DNA of 64,000 nucleotides from Tetragenococcus sp041859945 (GTDB lineage Bacteria > Bacillota > Bacilli > Lactobacillales > Enterococcaceae), in NCBI GenBank assembly GCA_041859945.1, contig JBFLGC010000005.1, positions 1-64,000 on the forward strand. Direction: 5' to 3'. This document shows positions 43,855 through 53,666 of this stretch, in pieces (within the stretch, counting starts at the first letter, position 1; each line of letters opens with the position of its first letter). Position numbers and translations under genes: made by a program. The notes beneath the pieces were generated by a model. The model did not search any database. It saw only the letters and a program-made list of their open reading frames with translations, and was not told where the DNA came from.

Positions 43855-43878
43855 AAAAACAGTTTTAACACAAAACTG
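43855..43878 (-). terminator. Terminator after mgtA
   Basis: CAGTTTT (minus strand) pairs with AAAACTG around GTGTT, followed by five T. A second, longer-looped stem (AAAAGACAG with CTGTCTTTT) overlaps the mgtA stop and may add to termination. Confidence 0.75.
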
Positions 43879-43896
43879 AAAAGACAGCTCCTTCTA

Positions 43897-46491
43897 TCAG
43901 ATCCATTCACCTGTCTTTTTGATGTACAAATGTTTGACAGTTTCGGAAACACCGAGATAAGTCAAAATGATTCCCACAAACCACAACCAATAGCTAGCTG
44001 GTAACTTGCCAAAATCGATCGTTTGGCGTAACGGCGTCAAAACAAACATAAGACCAGTCAAGATACCTAGTATACTAGCCATCCAAACTTGATGAGAAGC
44101 TCGACTTTTTACAAAAGTGAGTTTGGGTGAACGAACGATATGCACGACCATGATCTGGGTCACGATCCCAACAGCAAACCAACCCGCCTGAAAAATTGCT
44201 TGATCCGACGAGGTATTAGCTGAAAAGACGAACCACATCACTAAATAGGTCAAAATATCGAATAGACTACTGACAGGTCCGATATAGACGGTAAACTTGA
44301 ATAGACCATCAATCCGCCATTTAACCGGTCGCAGCAATTCTTCGGAATCGACCTTATCAAAAGGGATCGAAAGTTGCGTCATATCATAAATCAGATTTTG
44401 CACAAGCAATTGGATCGAAAGCATCGGTAAAAACGGCAAAAAAGCGCTGGCTACCAAGATCGAAAAGACATTCCCAAAATTCGAGCTGATCGTGACCTTG
44501 ATATATTTCATCATGTTTTTAAAGACTTTACGTCCTTCGATGACACCTTTTTCTAAAACATCCAAACTTTTTTCTAATAAAATAATTGAGCTAGCATCTT
44601 TAGTGATATCGGCTGATGTATCGACCGAGATCCCGACATCTGCTTTTCGTAAAGCTGGTGCATCATTGATTCCATCACCCATAAAACCGACCGTATGCCC
44701 TTTATTTTGCAAGCATTGAATGATCCGTGATTTTTGCATTGGAGTCAATTTAGCAAACAAATCGGTCGTTTCTACTCGACTTTCTAATGCTTCATCGGTA
44801 AGGTCATCTATTTCTGGCCCTAACAGATAGTCACCGACCATAATCCCAACATCTTGACAAACTTTTTTAGCAACAATCGCGTTGTCTCCCGTCAAGACCT
44901 TGACCGTGACCCCGTGTCTTTGTAAGGAATCGATGGCTGTGAGCGCCGATTTTTTAGCTGGGTCTAAAAATCCGGTGAAACCGACCAAAGTCATCTCTTT
45001 TTCATCTTTTACTGAATAGATCGGTTCTTGGTGGGCGTCTTTTTTTATGGCAACAGTTAAAACCCGCATCCCTTGAGCATTCATTTTTTGACTTAATTCT
45101 TTCATTTGGGCCCGTAACTCATCTGTCAAAGGCATGATTTTACCGTTCATTAAAACGGTGGAACAAATGCCCTCCATTTCTTCGACCGCTCCTTTGGTGA
45201 TCATCAGTTCATGATCATCCGCATGAAGGACCACCGTTAAGCGCCGTCTGGAGAAATCAAAAGGGATCTCATCAATTTTACGGATTTCATGATAAGGCAA
45301 TTTTCTTTTTTTCTCTTTAAAATAATCAATGACCGCGATATCCATCAAATTTTTCCATCCGGTTTGATAATTTGAATTCATATAGATCAAATCGAGTACG
45401 CTATCATCAACATTCCCCAAAGGATCGACATGTTGTACTAATACGACCCGATCTTCAGTGATCGTACCAGTTTTATCGGTACATAAGACGTCCATACTGC
45501 CAAGATTTTGAATGGCCGCTAGTTCTTTGACGATCACTTTTTCCTTTGAGAGACTTAAGGCCCCTTTTGCCAAATTGCTGGTCACGATCATTGGTAACAT
45601 TTCTGGCGTCAACCCCACTGCCACAGCAATCGCAAAAAAGAATGCCTCGCTCCATTGCCCCTTTGTCAATCCATTGATCAAAAAGACGATCGGAAACAAG
45701 ATCACGATCATACGCAATAAAAATTGACTGATTTGAGTTAGACCATCATCAAAAGCTGTCTTGCCTCTTTTTTGTGTCGCATGTCTGGCAATATCCCCAA
45801 AGAAAGTATTTTGACCGGTTTTTAAAATAATAGCTTTGCCTTGACCGCTCAAAATATCGGTACCCATGAAAACTAAATTTTTCATTTCAATGGCCGAAAG
45901 ATTTTGTTTTTCTAGGTCGATCTGTGCCTCCACCTGTTTTTCTACCGGCAAAGATTCACCTGTCAATGAAGCTTGATTGACAAAGAGGTCTTTGGTCTCT
46001 ATCAGTATCGCATCAGCAGGAATCATATCGCCGGTGGCTAAACGAACGATATCTCCAGGAACCACTTCATCCATAGGGATTTCTGTCGTCTTCCCAAGTC
46101 GTGTCACTGCACAAGTATTTTCGATCATTTCTTTCAAATCATAGCTAGCCTTTTGTGCGCGATATTCTTGAGAAAAAGATAAGATCGCACTCGCCATGAT
46201 CATGATCGCCATAACAATCCCAGCATCTTGATCTTTGGTAGCAAAGGATATGACCATAAGAAAAGCCAGTACCAAGATGAAGGGATCTTTGAAAGCTTTT
46301 AAAAACATGCGCCAAGCCGGCATTGGTTTTTCAGCGTTGATTTGATTGGGACCATATTCCTCCAAACGTTTTTGAGCGTCTTCATTCGATAATCCTTGGG
46401 CACTTGTACGCAATTCCATAAAAAGTTCTCTTTCGGAAAGAACAGCGTATTTTTTGATTTCATCTTCTTTATTGATTACTTTACGATTCAT
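43897..46491 (-). CDS. mgtA: Magnesium-translocating P-type ATPase (MgtA type)
   Basis: Imports Mg2+ at the cost of ATP in the cytoplasmic membrane. 864 residues from ATG 46491 (MNRKVINKEDE), 3 bases after AAGGAGGAAGT: two N-terminal helices, the actuator domain with LTGESLPVEK, two helices, the phosphorylation site CDKTGTITED near residue 345, nucleotide domain with KGAVEE, hinge GDGINDAPALRKADVGI, and six C-terminal helices with the MgtA-specific NLIYDMTQLSIPFD. The M-box riboswitch upstream supports Mg2+ as substrate. Confidence 0.95.
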   Translation of the reverse strand: MNRKVINKEDEIKKYAVLSERELFMELRTSAQGLSNEDAQKRLEEYGPNQINAEKPMPAWRMFLKAFKDPFILVLAFLMVISFATKDQDAGIVMAIMIMASAILSFSQEYRAQKASYDLKEMIENTCAVTRLGKTTEIPMDEVVPGDIVRLATGDMIPADAILIETKDLFVNQASLTGESLPVEKQVEAQIDLEKQNLSAIEMKNLVFMGTDILSGQGKAIILKTGQNTFFGDIARHATQKRGKTAFDDGLTQISQFLLRMIVILFPIVFLINGLTKGQWSEAFFFAIAVAVGLTPEMLPMIVTSNLAKGALSLSKEKVIVKELAAIQNLGSMDVLCTDKTGTITEDRVVLVQHVDPLGNVDDSVLDLIYMNSNYQTGWKNLMDIAVIDYFKEKKRKLPYHEIRKIDEIPFDFSRRRLTVVLHADDHELMITKGAVEEMEGICSTVLMNGKIMPLTDELRAQMKELSQKMNAQGMRVLTVAIKKDAHQEPIYSVKDEKEMTLVGFTGFLDPAKKSALTAIDSLQRHGVTVKVLTGDNAIVAKKVCQDVGIMVGDYLLGPEIDDLTDEALESRVETTDLFAKLTPMQKSRIIQCLQNKGHTVGFMGDGINDAPALRKADVGISVDTSADITKDASSIILLEKSLDVLEKGVIEGRKVFKNMMKYIKVTISSNFGNVFSILVASAFLPFLPMLSIQLLVQNLIYDMTQLSIPFDKVDSEELLRPVKWRIDGLFKFTVYIGPVSSLFDILTYLVMWFVFSANTSSDQAIFQAGWFAVGIVTQIMVVHIVRSPKLTFVKSRASHQVWMASILGILTGLMFVLTPLRQTIDFGKLPASYWLWFVGIILTYLGVSETVKHLYIKKTGEWI

Positions 46492-46615
46492 TGACTTCCT
46501 CCTTCTGATCAAGAGCTTAAGAAGTCAATGCTCCTGATCGTGGTCTTTTGATATTTCTGGTCACTTAACTGCGAAGGGTCCATCAAACCACGTCCTTTCT
46601 TTTATTGTTAGGCAC

Positions 46616-46815
46616 AAAAAAACGCACACTCAAACAATGAGCGCGCGAAAAAAATCTCGATCATGTTTGAGCTTTGACACTACATGACGTAGACAAATGA
46701 TTTTGTCAGCTGTCTTGAGAATGACCTTCGCGATCATTCCTGTCCTACCATCTAAGAGTCTCTCGATTCTTTCGCGGCAACAGCTTTTGTCCATATAGGA
46801 GCCTCACCTAACAAT
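46616..46815 (-). promoter_or_regulatory. M-box magnesium riboswitch (ykoK leader) with terminator
   Basis: The minus-strand RNA begins TTAGGTGAGGCTCCTATATG and continues GACAAAAGCTGTTGCCG, the conserved 5' core of the M-box; later GACAGCTGAC and TCATTTGTCTAC-like parts complete it. It ends in a terminator, CGCGCGCTCA paired with TGAGTGTGCG and seven T (46616-46647). High Mg2+ should fold the aptamer and stop transcription of mgtA. Confidence 0.93.
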
Positions 46816-46833
46816 TATTTTCTTTACACCTAA

Positions 46834-46862
46834 ACTATACGCCAAATATAGATACCTGTCAA
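46834..46862 (-). promoter_or_regulatory. mgtA promoter
   Basis: TTGACA (minus strand, 46857-46862), 17 bases, TATAGT (46834-46839). It begins 8 bases after the wecB stop and leads straight into the M-box. Confidence 0.85.
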
Positions 46863-46869
46863 CCAGTTT

Positions 46870-47970
46870 TCATTTCTGAAAATAAGTAGCAATCGCTGCT
46901 AAAATATACTCACTAGCTCGTCCATCTCCATAAGGATTTTTGGCTTGGGCCATTTGCTTATGAGCAGAGGCATCGTCTAGCAAATGCTTCGTCTCTTGAT
47001 AAACGACCTCTTCATCGGTACCGATCAATTTTAGAGTGCCGGCTTTTATGCCTTCAGGACGCTCCGTAGTATCGCGTAAAACTAGCACCGGCACACCTAA
47101 AGCAGGTGCCTCTTCTTGCACGCCACCAGAATCGCTTAAGATCAAATAACTTTTAGCCATAAAATTATGGAAATCGATCACATCCATAGGTTCGATCAAG
47201 TGGACATTTACTAAACGGCCTAAAATATAGGTTGCACGCTTACGAACTTCAGGATTCTTATGCATTGGGAAAATAAAAGTTACTTCAGGATACTCAAGTG
47301 CGATCCGTTTGATAGCTTGAAAAACCTGCTCCATAGGTTTCCCTAAATTTTCGCGCCGATGCATGGTCACGATCACTTGTCGTTTATCTTTTTGAACTAA
47401 GACAGGATTTTGATAATCCGTTCTGATCGTATACTTCATCGCATCGATGGCCGTATTTCCAGTCACTACAATGTCCTTTTCCAGATGGTTTTCTTTCATT
47501 AGATTCGCTCGACTTTGTGCAGTCGGAGCAAAATAAAGATCAGCCAAGGTATCGGTCATCTGCCGGTTGGCTTCTTCAGGATAAGGAGAGGACTTATTCC
47601 ACGTCCGTAGTCCCGCTTCTACATGACCGATCGGGATCTGTTGATAAAAAGCGGCCATAGCTGCGGCAAAGGTCGTTGTGGTATCTCCGTGGACCAAGAC
47701 CATATCAGGTTTTTCTTCTATTAAGATAGGTTGCAGATCTAGCAAAACTTTGGTTGTAATTTCAGTTAATGTCTGGCCTAAAGCCATAATATCTAAATCA
47801 TAATCTGGATTTATTTGAAATATGTCTAACACTTGATCAAGCATCTCTCGGTGCTGAGCGGTCACGATCACTTTGGAAGCAAACCGATCATCATTCTCTA
47901 AAGCTTTCACAAGTGGTGCCATTTTTATGGCTTCCGGTCGGGTCCCAAAAATCGAAATTATTTTGATCAT
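46870..47970 (-). CDS. wecB: UDP-N-acetylglucosamine 2-epimerase (non-hydrolysing)
   Basis: Interconverts UDP-GlcNAc and UDP-ManNAc, the precursor for teichoic-acid linkage units and other surface polymers. 366 residues: N-terminal IISIFGTRPEAIKMAPLVKAL, VHGDTTTTFAAAMAAFY, GHVEAGLRTWNKSSPYPEEANR with active-site residues, and a C-terminal SGGVQEEAPALGVPVLVLRDTTERPE. SD AGAGGTGAG. Stands alone between mgtA and guaC, so the polymer it serves is not apparent here. The symbol mnaA is also used. Confidence 0.95.
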   Translation of the reverse strand: MIKIISIFGTRPEAIKMAPLVKALENDDRFASKVIVTAQHREMLDQVLDIFQINPDYDLDIMALGQTLTEITTKVLLDLQPILIEEKPDMVLVHGDTTTTFAAAMAAFYQQIPIGHVEAGLRTWNKSSPYPEEANRQMTDTLADLYFAPTAQSRANLMKENHLEKDIVVTGNTAIDAMKYTIRTDYQNPVLVQKDKRQVIVTMHRRENLGKPMEQVFQAIKRIALEYPEVTFIFPMHKNPEVRKRATYILGRLVNVHLIEPMDVIDFHNFMAKSYLILSDSGGVQEEAPALGVPVLVLRDTTERPEGIKAGTLKLIGTDEEVVYQETKHLLDDASAHKQMAQAKNPYGDGRASEYILAAIATYFQK

Positions 47971-48030
47971 TTCATTCTCACCTCTTGCGCTATTGTAGCA
48001 AATTTACTGACAAGTTACCATATTAAAGCC

Positions 48031-48066
48031 AAAAATCCCGGTGAACAAGTGCTCACCGGGATTTTT
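48031..48066 (-). terminator. Terminator after guaC
   Basis: AAAAATCCCGGTGA (48031-48044) pairs perfectly with TCACCGGGATTTTT (48053-48066), 8-base loop. It begins 2 bases past the guaC stop. It could also protect the region from reverse transcription. Confidence 0.93.
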
Positions 48067-48067
48067 G

Positions 48068-49054
48068 TCAGATCGTATCGCCATTAAAAATCGAATTTTT
48101 AACGATCACATAGTCAACGGTCCGGATCGCATCTAAGTCTTTACCACCTGCATAAGAGATCGCCGACTGTAAATCTTGTTGCATCTCGATCAAAGTATCT
48201 TTTAACGAACCTTTATGTTGGACCCAGATCTTTTTGCCTTCGACGTTCTTTTTTTCACCTTTTTGAAACTCAGAAGCAGAGCCAAAATATTCTTTATAAA
48301 CAACACCATTTTCGACTTTCGTATCACCAGGTGATTCTTCGTGACCAGCAAATAAGGAACCGATCATAACCATGCTTGCCCCAAAACGGACCGACTTGGC
48401 AATATCCCCATGAGTTCGGATCCCTCCGTCAGCAATGATCGGTTTCCTGGCAGCTTTGGCACACCAACGTAAAGCGGCCAGTTGCCAGCCTCCCGTTCCA
48501 AAGCCTGTTTTGGTTTTGGTGATACAAACTTTTCCCGGTCCGATGCCGACCTTCGTAGCATCAGCGCCAGCATTTTCTAACTCACGGACAGCTTCTGGTG
48601 TTCCGACGTTTCCCGCGATCACAAAAGTTTCGGGCAATAACTTTTTGATATGTTGGATCATACGGATCACTGAATTTGCATGACCATGTGCAATATCGAT
48701 TGTGATATAATCAGGAAGCAAATTTTTTTCGGCTAATTTTTCAACAAAACGAAATTCATTTTCCTTCACACCGACGCTAATGGAAGTAATTAAATGGCGA
48801 GCCTTCATTTTCTCTATAAAAGGCAGACGAGCCGCTTCATCAAAACGATGCATGATATAGAAATAGCCATTTTCAGCCAAGAATTCTGCAATCGGTTCAT
48901 CGATGATCGTTTGCATATTGGCTGGTACCACAGGCATTTTAAAACGATGAGCGCCTAAAGCGACACTAGTATCACATTCTGAACGACTGTCCACAATACA
49001 TTTATTGGGAATCAATTGGATATCTTCATAATCAAAAACTTTCATGTCAAACAT
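48068..49054 (-). CDS. guaC: GMP reductase
   Basis: NADPH-dependent conversion of GMP to IMP, returning guanine nucleotides to the common purine pool. 328 residues, IMPDH-like barrel without CBS domains: KVFDYEDIQLIPNKCIVDSR, IDIAHGHANSVI, catalytic Cys in GIGPGKVCITKTKTG, and MIGSLFAGHEESPGD. ATG 49054 lies 7 bases after GAGGAAG. Absence of CBS domains and the short size exclude IMP dehydrogenase. Confidence 0.95.
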   Translation of the reverse strand: MFDMKVFDYEDIQLIPNKCIVDSRSECDTSVALGAHRFKMPVVPANMQTIIDEPIAEFLAENGYFYIMHRFDEAARLPFIEKMKARHLITSISVGVKENEFRFVEKLAEKNLLPDYITIDIAHGHANSVIRMIQHIKKLLPETFVIAGNVGTPEAVRELENAGADATKVGIGPGKVCITKTKTGFGTGGWQLAALRWCAKAARKPIIADGGIRTHGDIAKSVRFGASMVMIGSLFAGHEESPGDTKVENGVVYKEYFGSASEFQKGEKKNVEGKKIWVQHKGSLKDTLIEMQQDLQSAISYAGGKDLDAIRTVDYVIVKNSIFNGDTI

Positions 49055-49159
49055 GGAAAATCTTCCTCTCTTAGGCCTTGGTATCTTACTGATTTTGGCA
49101 CCTTTTCTAAGGTAGCTGAAATCTCAGCAAAAAGCAACTGAAATCTCATTTTATTAGAA

Positions 49160-49205
49160 AATAAAACAGTCATTGTTCGTGTTTTGCTACGGACAATGGC
49201 TGTTT
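49160..49205 (-). terminator. Terminator after the aldo/keto reductase gene
   Basis: On the minus strand AAACAGCCATTGTCCGT pairs with ACGAACAATGACTGTTT (two mismatches), followed by a T-rich tail. Five bases past the stop. Confidence 0.85.
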
Positions 49206-49209
49206 AAGT

Positions 49210-50124
49210 CTAAGGTAAGTCGTTCCCCGCAGCTAGATAGATTTGATACCAATCTTTTCTAGCTAAGACGATCTCAGAAGCAGCCGCGATTTCTTGGATC
49301 CTACCCAGATTCATGGTTCCCGCAATCATTTGCATATGGGCTGGATGAGTCAGGATCCACGCCGCTGCGATACCGGTCGGCGTCGTATTATATTTTTCTG
49401 CCATTTCAGAAAGAACTTTATTCAGTTCAGGGAATTTATCGTTATTGATAAAGACCCCTTCAAAAAAGCCGTATTGATAAGGTGACCAAGCTTGGATCGT
49501 CATATCATGCAAACGAGAATACTCCAAGATCTCGCCATCAAGATCCTGTGCCCGACGATCGCTCATATTGACATGGATCCCTTGGTCGATCATGCCAGTA
49601 TGCATGATCCCAAATTGTAATTGGTTAGCAATCAAAGGCTGCCGGATGTATTTTTTGAGCAATTCGATTTGACCCGGTTTTTGATTGCTAACACCAAAAT
49701 AGCGTACTTTGCCAGATTTTTCTAATTGATCGAAAGCTTCTGCCACTTCTTCAGGTTCCATTAAAGTGTCGGGACGATGCAATAAAAGAGCATCTAGATG
49801 ATCGGTTTTTAACCGTTTCAAGCTACCTTCAACAGCTGAGATGATATGTTCTTTGGAAAAATCATACATTACGCCTGGTACGATCCCACATTTTGATTGA
49901 ATGAATAAATCGTCTCTTTTAATAGAAGTTTTAGCTAAACTTTCTGCAAAAAGCGTTTCACACTCGCCATTTCCATAGATATCGGCGTGGTCAAAATAAG
50001 TCATGCCATGGTCCACCGCTGTTTCGATCACCTTCACAGGATCTTTCGCACCATTTAAACGCATGCATCCCAACACTATATTAGGGACTTTTTCGCCAGT
50101 ATTTCCTAGTTCGATTTGTCGCAT
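49210..50124 (-). CDS. Aldo/keto reductase
   Basis: NADPH-dependent carbonyl reductase of the (beta/alpha)8 family, YcsN/YdhF-like. 304 residues: MRQIELGNTGEKVPNIVLGC, catalytic Asp-Tyr in TYFDHADIYG, catalytic Lys in FIQSKCGI, active His in LLLHRPD, and the cofactor-binding C-terminal part with IAAAWILTHPAHMQMIAGT. SD AGGAGGAAT. Monocistronic; the physiological substrate is unknown. Confidence 0.93.
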   Translation of the reverse strand: MRQIELGNTGEKVPNIVLGCMRLNGAKDPVKVIETAVDHGMTYFDHADIYGNGECETLFAESLAKTSIKRDDLFIQSKCGIVPGVMYDFSKEHIISAVEGSLKRLKTDHLDALLLHRPDTLMEPEEVAEAFDQLEKSGKVRYFGVSNQKPGQIELLKKYIRQPLIANQLQFGIMHTGMIDQGIHVNMSDRRAQDLDGEILEYSRLHDMTIQAWSPYQYGFFEGVFINNDKFPELNKVLSEMAEKYNTTPTGIAAAWILTHPAHMQMIAGTMNLGRIQEIAAASEIVLARKDWYQIYLAAGNDLP

Positions 50125-50187
50125 CTATTATTCCTCCTTGATTTTCGTTTTTCGCTACAATTATAACATGGATTTAACGCCAGCAAA

Positions 50188-50226
50188 CAAAAAAAGTAGA
50201 CCGCTGTATTTTTCTAGCAGTCTACT
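50188..50226 (-). terminator. Terminator of the purC-D operon
   Basis: AGTAGACCGCT (50195-50205) pairs with AGCAGTCTACT (50216-50226), with a T run on the minus strand. It is 13 bases past the purD stop. Confidence 0.88.
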
Positions 50227-50238
50227 CGACGAGTTTAG

Positions 50239-51492
50239 TTATTTTAAAGCCTTATTTCCAATGTCTGACCGGTAAAACATTTTATCCAGAGGTTGTTGGT
50301 CTAATGTGGCATAAACTTTTGCTTGAGCCTCTGCCAATGTATCGGCTGTTGCTTCCATTAAAAAGATGCGCCCACCGTTGGCCAAAAGTTCTCCTTGTTC
50401 TTCTTTGACACCAGCATAGTAAATAGTTGTTTCTTCATTGTCAAACTTTGGTAAAGGCATGCCTTTTTCATAGTTTTCCGGATAGCCCTCTGCGGCAATC
50501 ACCACACCCAGCGCCACTTTTTTGCTCCAATGGATATGTGGCTCTTTATTTTCTAAAAGATCAGAAACGATCTGTACCAGACTACTTTCTAAACGTGGTA
50601 AAATCACCTGAGTCTCAGGATCTCCAAAACGAGCGTTAAATTCAATGACTTTAGGACCACTACTAGTTGCAATAAGTCCAGCATACAAGATACCTAAAAA
50701 AGGCGTCCCATTTGTGACCATCATTTGGGCTACAGGTAAGAGAATCTCTTCTTTTGCTTGTTCAATTACTGTCGCTTCGATTTGCGGTATGGGTGAATAA
50801 GCGCCCATGCCTCCTGTATTCGGACCTTTATCACCATCAAAAGCTCGCTTATGATCTTGAGCTGCCACCATAGGATAAACTCTATTTCCATTCACAAAAG
50901 CCATCAACGAAAACTCTTGTCCCTCAAGAAATTCTTCAATAACCACACGGGACCCACTTTCTCCCAACTTATTTTCTTCTAAAAAATCATGTAGCGCAGC
51001 AATTGCTTCAGCTTCAGTAAGAGCCACCACCACGCCCTTGCCGGAAGCCAGTCCGTCGGCTTTGATAACGATCGGCGCCCCATGTTTCAAGACAAAAGTT
51101 TTAGCTTGGATAAAATCATCAAAAATTCGATAGGCGGCGGTAGGGACTTGGGCTTTTTGCATGATTTTTTTAGCAAATTCTTTCGAGCCTTCGATTTGTG
51201 ACGCCGCTTGATCGGGACCAAAAATCGCCAAACCAGCTCTTTTAAAAGCATCGACGATCCCATTGACTAAGGGGATCTCTGGACCGACAAAAGTCCAAGT
51301 GACCTGCTTTTCTTTCACGAAATCGATCAAACTAATAAAATCATTTTCATCTATAGCAACTAGCTTGATGCCATCCTTTTGCATGCCGGGATTTCCGGGG
51401 GCGCAATAGACAGTGTCCACTTCAGAGTCTTCTAAAAGTTTTTTAGAAATAGCATGTTCTCTGCCGCCCCTACCTACTACAAGTAAGTTCAT
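50239..51492 (-). CDS. purD: Phosphoribosylamine--glycine ligase
   Basis: Second step of IMP synthesis: joins glycine to phosphoribosylamine with ATP. 417 residues, ATP-grasp fold: N-terminal MNLLVVGRGGREHAISKKL, PIVIKADGLASGKGVVVA, DHKRAFDGDKGPNTGGMGAYSP and the C-terminal EFNARFGDPETQVILPRL. SD AAGGTGG. Last gene of the operon. Confidence 0.97.
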   Translation of the reverse strand: MNLLVVGRGGREHAISKKLLEDSEVDTVYCAPGNPGMQKDGIKLVAIDENDFISLIDFVKEKQVTWTFVGPEIPLVNGIVDAFKRAGLAIFGPDQAASQIEGSKEFAKKIMQKAQVPTAAYRIFDDFIQAKTFVLKHGAPIVIKADGLASGKGVVVALTEAEAIAALHDFLEENKLGESGSRVVIEEFLEGQEFSLMAFVNGNRVYPMVAAQDHKRAFDGDKGPNTGGMGAYSPIPQIEATVIEQAKEEILLPVAQMMVTNGTPFLGILYAGLIATSSGPKVIEFNARFGDPETQVILPRLESSLVQIVSDLLENKEPHIHWSKKVALGVVIAAEGYPENYEKGMPLPKFDNEETTIYYAGVKEEQGELLANGGRIFLMEATADTLAEAQAKVYATLDQQPLDKMFYRSDIGNKALK

Positions 51493-51534
51493 TTAGCCAC
51501 CTTCTTAAAGTTTTTTAAAAGTTTCAAAGTCTTT

Positions 51535-53076
51535 TTAATGTCTAAAGTGACGATTGCCGGTAAATACCATGGTGATACCATAGCGGTCTGCCATGAGGAT
51601 CGAATCTTTATCCTTGATGCTTCCACCTGGTTGAATGATGGCGCGGATACCGTGTTGCGCCGCATATTCCACACTGTCATCCATTGGGAAAAAAGCATCG
51701 CTCGCCAAAACCGCACCCGTCATTTTTCCCGCTGTTTCGGCTTGATCGATCGCAATTTTTACGGAACCGACACGATTCATTTGACCTGCTCCGATACCTA
51801 CTGTTTGTCTCTCATTAGCTAGTAAGATCGCATTCGATTTTACGTATTTGACTGCTCGCCAAGCAAACTGTAAAGCGTCAAACTCTTCGTCAGTTGGGCG
51901 TCGTTTGGTAACGACTTGGCAATTTTGCGGATCTTCTTCGACCAAATCTTGTTCTTGGACTAATAAGCCCCCTAATACGGATACTTTTTCAATTTCTTTT
52001 TGATTGGGATTTGAAAAATCCATTGTCAACACACGTAAATTTTTCTTTTTTTCTAATATTTCTAAGGCTGCCTCTTCATAAGCTGGGGCGATGATGATCT
52101 CTAAGAAAAGTTGATGCATTTTTTCAGCTGTGGCACGATCGACTTTGCGATTCAATACCACGATCCCGCCAAAGATCGAAACAGGATCAGCTTCATAGGC
52201 ATTCATATAAGCTTCAAAAATCGTTGTACCGCGACCGATGCCACACGGATTCATATGTTTAAGAGCTACCACAGTTGGTTCAGGGAAATCACGAATGATA
52301 CGGATCGCCGCATCTGCATCACGAATATTATTAAAAGATAAGGCTTTCCCATGTAGTTGTTCGGCGGCGGCTAGTGAATAGGGTTCAGGGAGTGCTGTTT
52401 GATAAAAAGCAGCTTTTTGATGGGCATTTTCACCATAACGTAAGGCTTGCTTATGTTCATAAGTCAAGGTCAATTTTTCTGGTTCGCTTTCTCCTAAGAT
52501 CTTAGTAAAGTACTCGGCGATCAGCGCATCGTAAGCCGCGGTATGGCGAAAGACTTTGGCCGCCAATTTTTTACGTGTCAAAGCTGTTGTTTGTCCTGCC
52601 GCTTGTAATTCAGCGGTCACTTGAGCATAATCGGCTGGATCTACCACAACGGTCACGGCAGCGAAATTTTTGGCTGCCGAACGTAACATACTTGGGCCAC
52701 CGATATCGATGTTTTCGATTGCTTCGCTTTCTGTAACTCCCTTGTTTTGAATCGTTTCTTTAAAAGGATAGAGGTTTACGATCACAAAATCGATCGGTTC
52801 GATCCCATTTTCAGCCATTTGTGCCCGATGTCTTTTGTCATCACGTTTCCCTAAAAGACCGCCATGGACTTTAGGATGGAGGGTTTTGACCCGTCCATCT
52901 AACATTTCTGGAAAACCGGTTACTTCTTCGATACTGATAGTACCGATCCCCGCTTCATCTAAATATTTTTTTGTACCACCTGTAGAGATGATCTCAATAT
53001 TTTGTTCGACCAGTTCTTGGGCAAGTGCAATGACACCTGTTTTATCAGAAACGCTGATCAATGCTCTTTTTTTCAT
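51535..53076 (-). CDS. purH: Bifunctional AICAR transformylase/IMP cyclohydrolase
   Basis: Catalyses the last two steps to IMP. 513 residues from ATG 53076 (MKKRALISVSDKTG), 12 bases after AAAGGAG; a TTG at 53085 is only 3 bases from it. N-terminal cyclohydrolase (about 1-195; DKTGVIALAQELVEQNIEIISTGG, LDGRVKTLHPKVHGG) and C-terminal transformylase with KHMNPCG (catalytic Lys-His) and ASDAFFPMDDSVE. Confidence 0.97.
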   Translation of the reverse strand: MKKRALISVSDKTGVIALAQELVEQNIEIISTGGTKKYLDEAGIGTISIEEVTGFPEMLDGRVKTLHPKVHGGLLGKRDDKRHRAQMAENGIEPIDFVIVNLYPFKETIQNKGVTESEAIENIDIGGPSMLRSAAKNFAAVTVVVDPADYAQVTAELQAAGQTTALTRKKLAAKVFRHTAAYDALIAEYFTKILGESEPEKLTLTYEHKQALRYGENAHQKAAFYQTALPEPYSLAAAEQLHGKALSFNNIRDADAAIRIIRDFPEPTVVALKHMNPCGIGRGTTIFEAYMNAYEADPVSIFGGIVVLNRKVDRATAEKMHQLFLEIIIAPAYEEAALEILEKKKNLRVLTMDFSNPNQKEIEKVSVLGGLLVQEQDLVEEDPQNCQVVTKRRPTDEEFDALQFAWRAVKYVKSNAILLANERQTVGIGAGQMNRVGSVKIAIDQAETAGKMTGAVLASDAFFPMDDSVEYAAQHGIRAIIQPGGSIKDKDSILMADRYGITMVFTGNRHFRH

Positions 53077-53093
53077 ATGCTTCAATGACTCCT

Positions 53094-53666
53094 TTATTGA
53101 TTTGATTTCTCTAATAATTCTGCGATCACTTGGGGATACAACCGATGTTCAATCTCATGGATCTTAGCTTCTAAAATCTCTAAATCATCAGAAGGGGTAA
53201 TTTTCACCGCTTCTTGAGCAATGATCGGCCCAGAATCCACACCACGATCCACAAAATGAATGGTCACGCCAGTCACTTTGACACCGTAGTCAAAAGCATC
53301 ACGAATGCCATGTAGTCCCGGAAAACTAGGTAACAAAGCCGGGTGAATGTTAATGATGCGCTCAGGAAAAGCCTCTAACAAAATGGCTCCCATGATCCGC
53401 ATATAACCTGCTAAAACGACTAAATCGATTTTTTTTTCAAGTAATAGATCGCATAGTTTTGTTTCATAAGCTTGTTTTGAAGCAAATTCATGGACCTCAA
53501 AACAAACCGACGTGATCCCATATTTTTCAGCTTTTTTAAGCACTGGTGCTTGGGCTTTATCTGAAAAAAGCAAACAAATCTCAGCGTTGATCTGCCCTTT
53601 TCGTTTGGCTTCCATGATGGCTTCAAAATTAGTTCCATTACCTGACGCTAAAATCGCGATCCTCAT
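53094..53666 (-). CDS. purN: Phosphoribosylglycinamide formyltransferase
   Basis: Folate-dependent formylation of GAR. 190 residues: MRIAILASGNGTNFEAIM, LAGYMRIMGAILLEAF, INIHPALLPSFPGLHG with active-site Asn-His and GVTIHFVDRGVDSGPIIAQ with the catalytic Asp. ATG overlaps the purM stop by four bases. Confidence 0.97.
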   Translation of the reverse strand: MRIAILASGNGTNFEAIMEAKRKGQINAEICLLFSDKAQAPVLKKAEKYGITSVCFEVHEFASKQAYETKLCDLLLEKKIDLVVLAGYMRIMGAILLEAFPERIINIHPALLPSFPGLHGIRDAFDYGVKVTGVTIHFVDRGVDSGPIIAQEAVKITPSDDLEILEAKIHEIEHRLYPQVIAELLEKSNQ

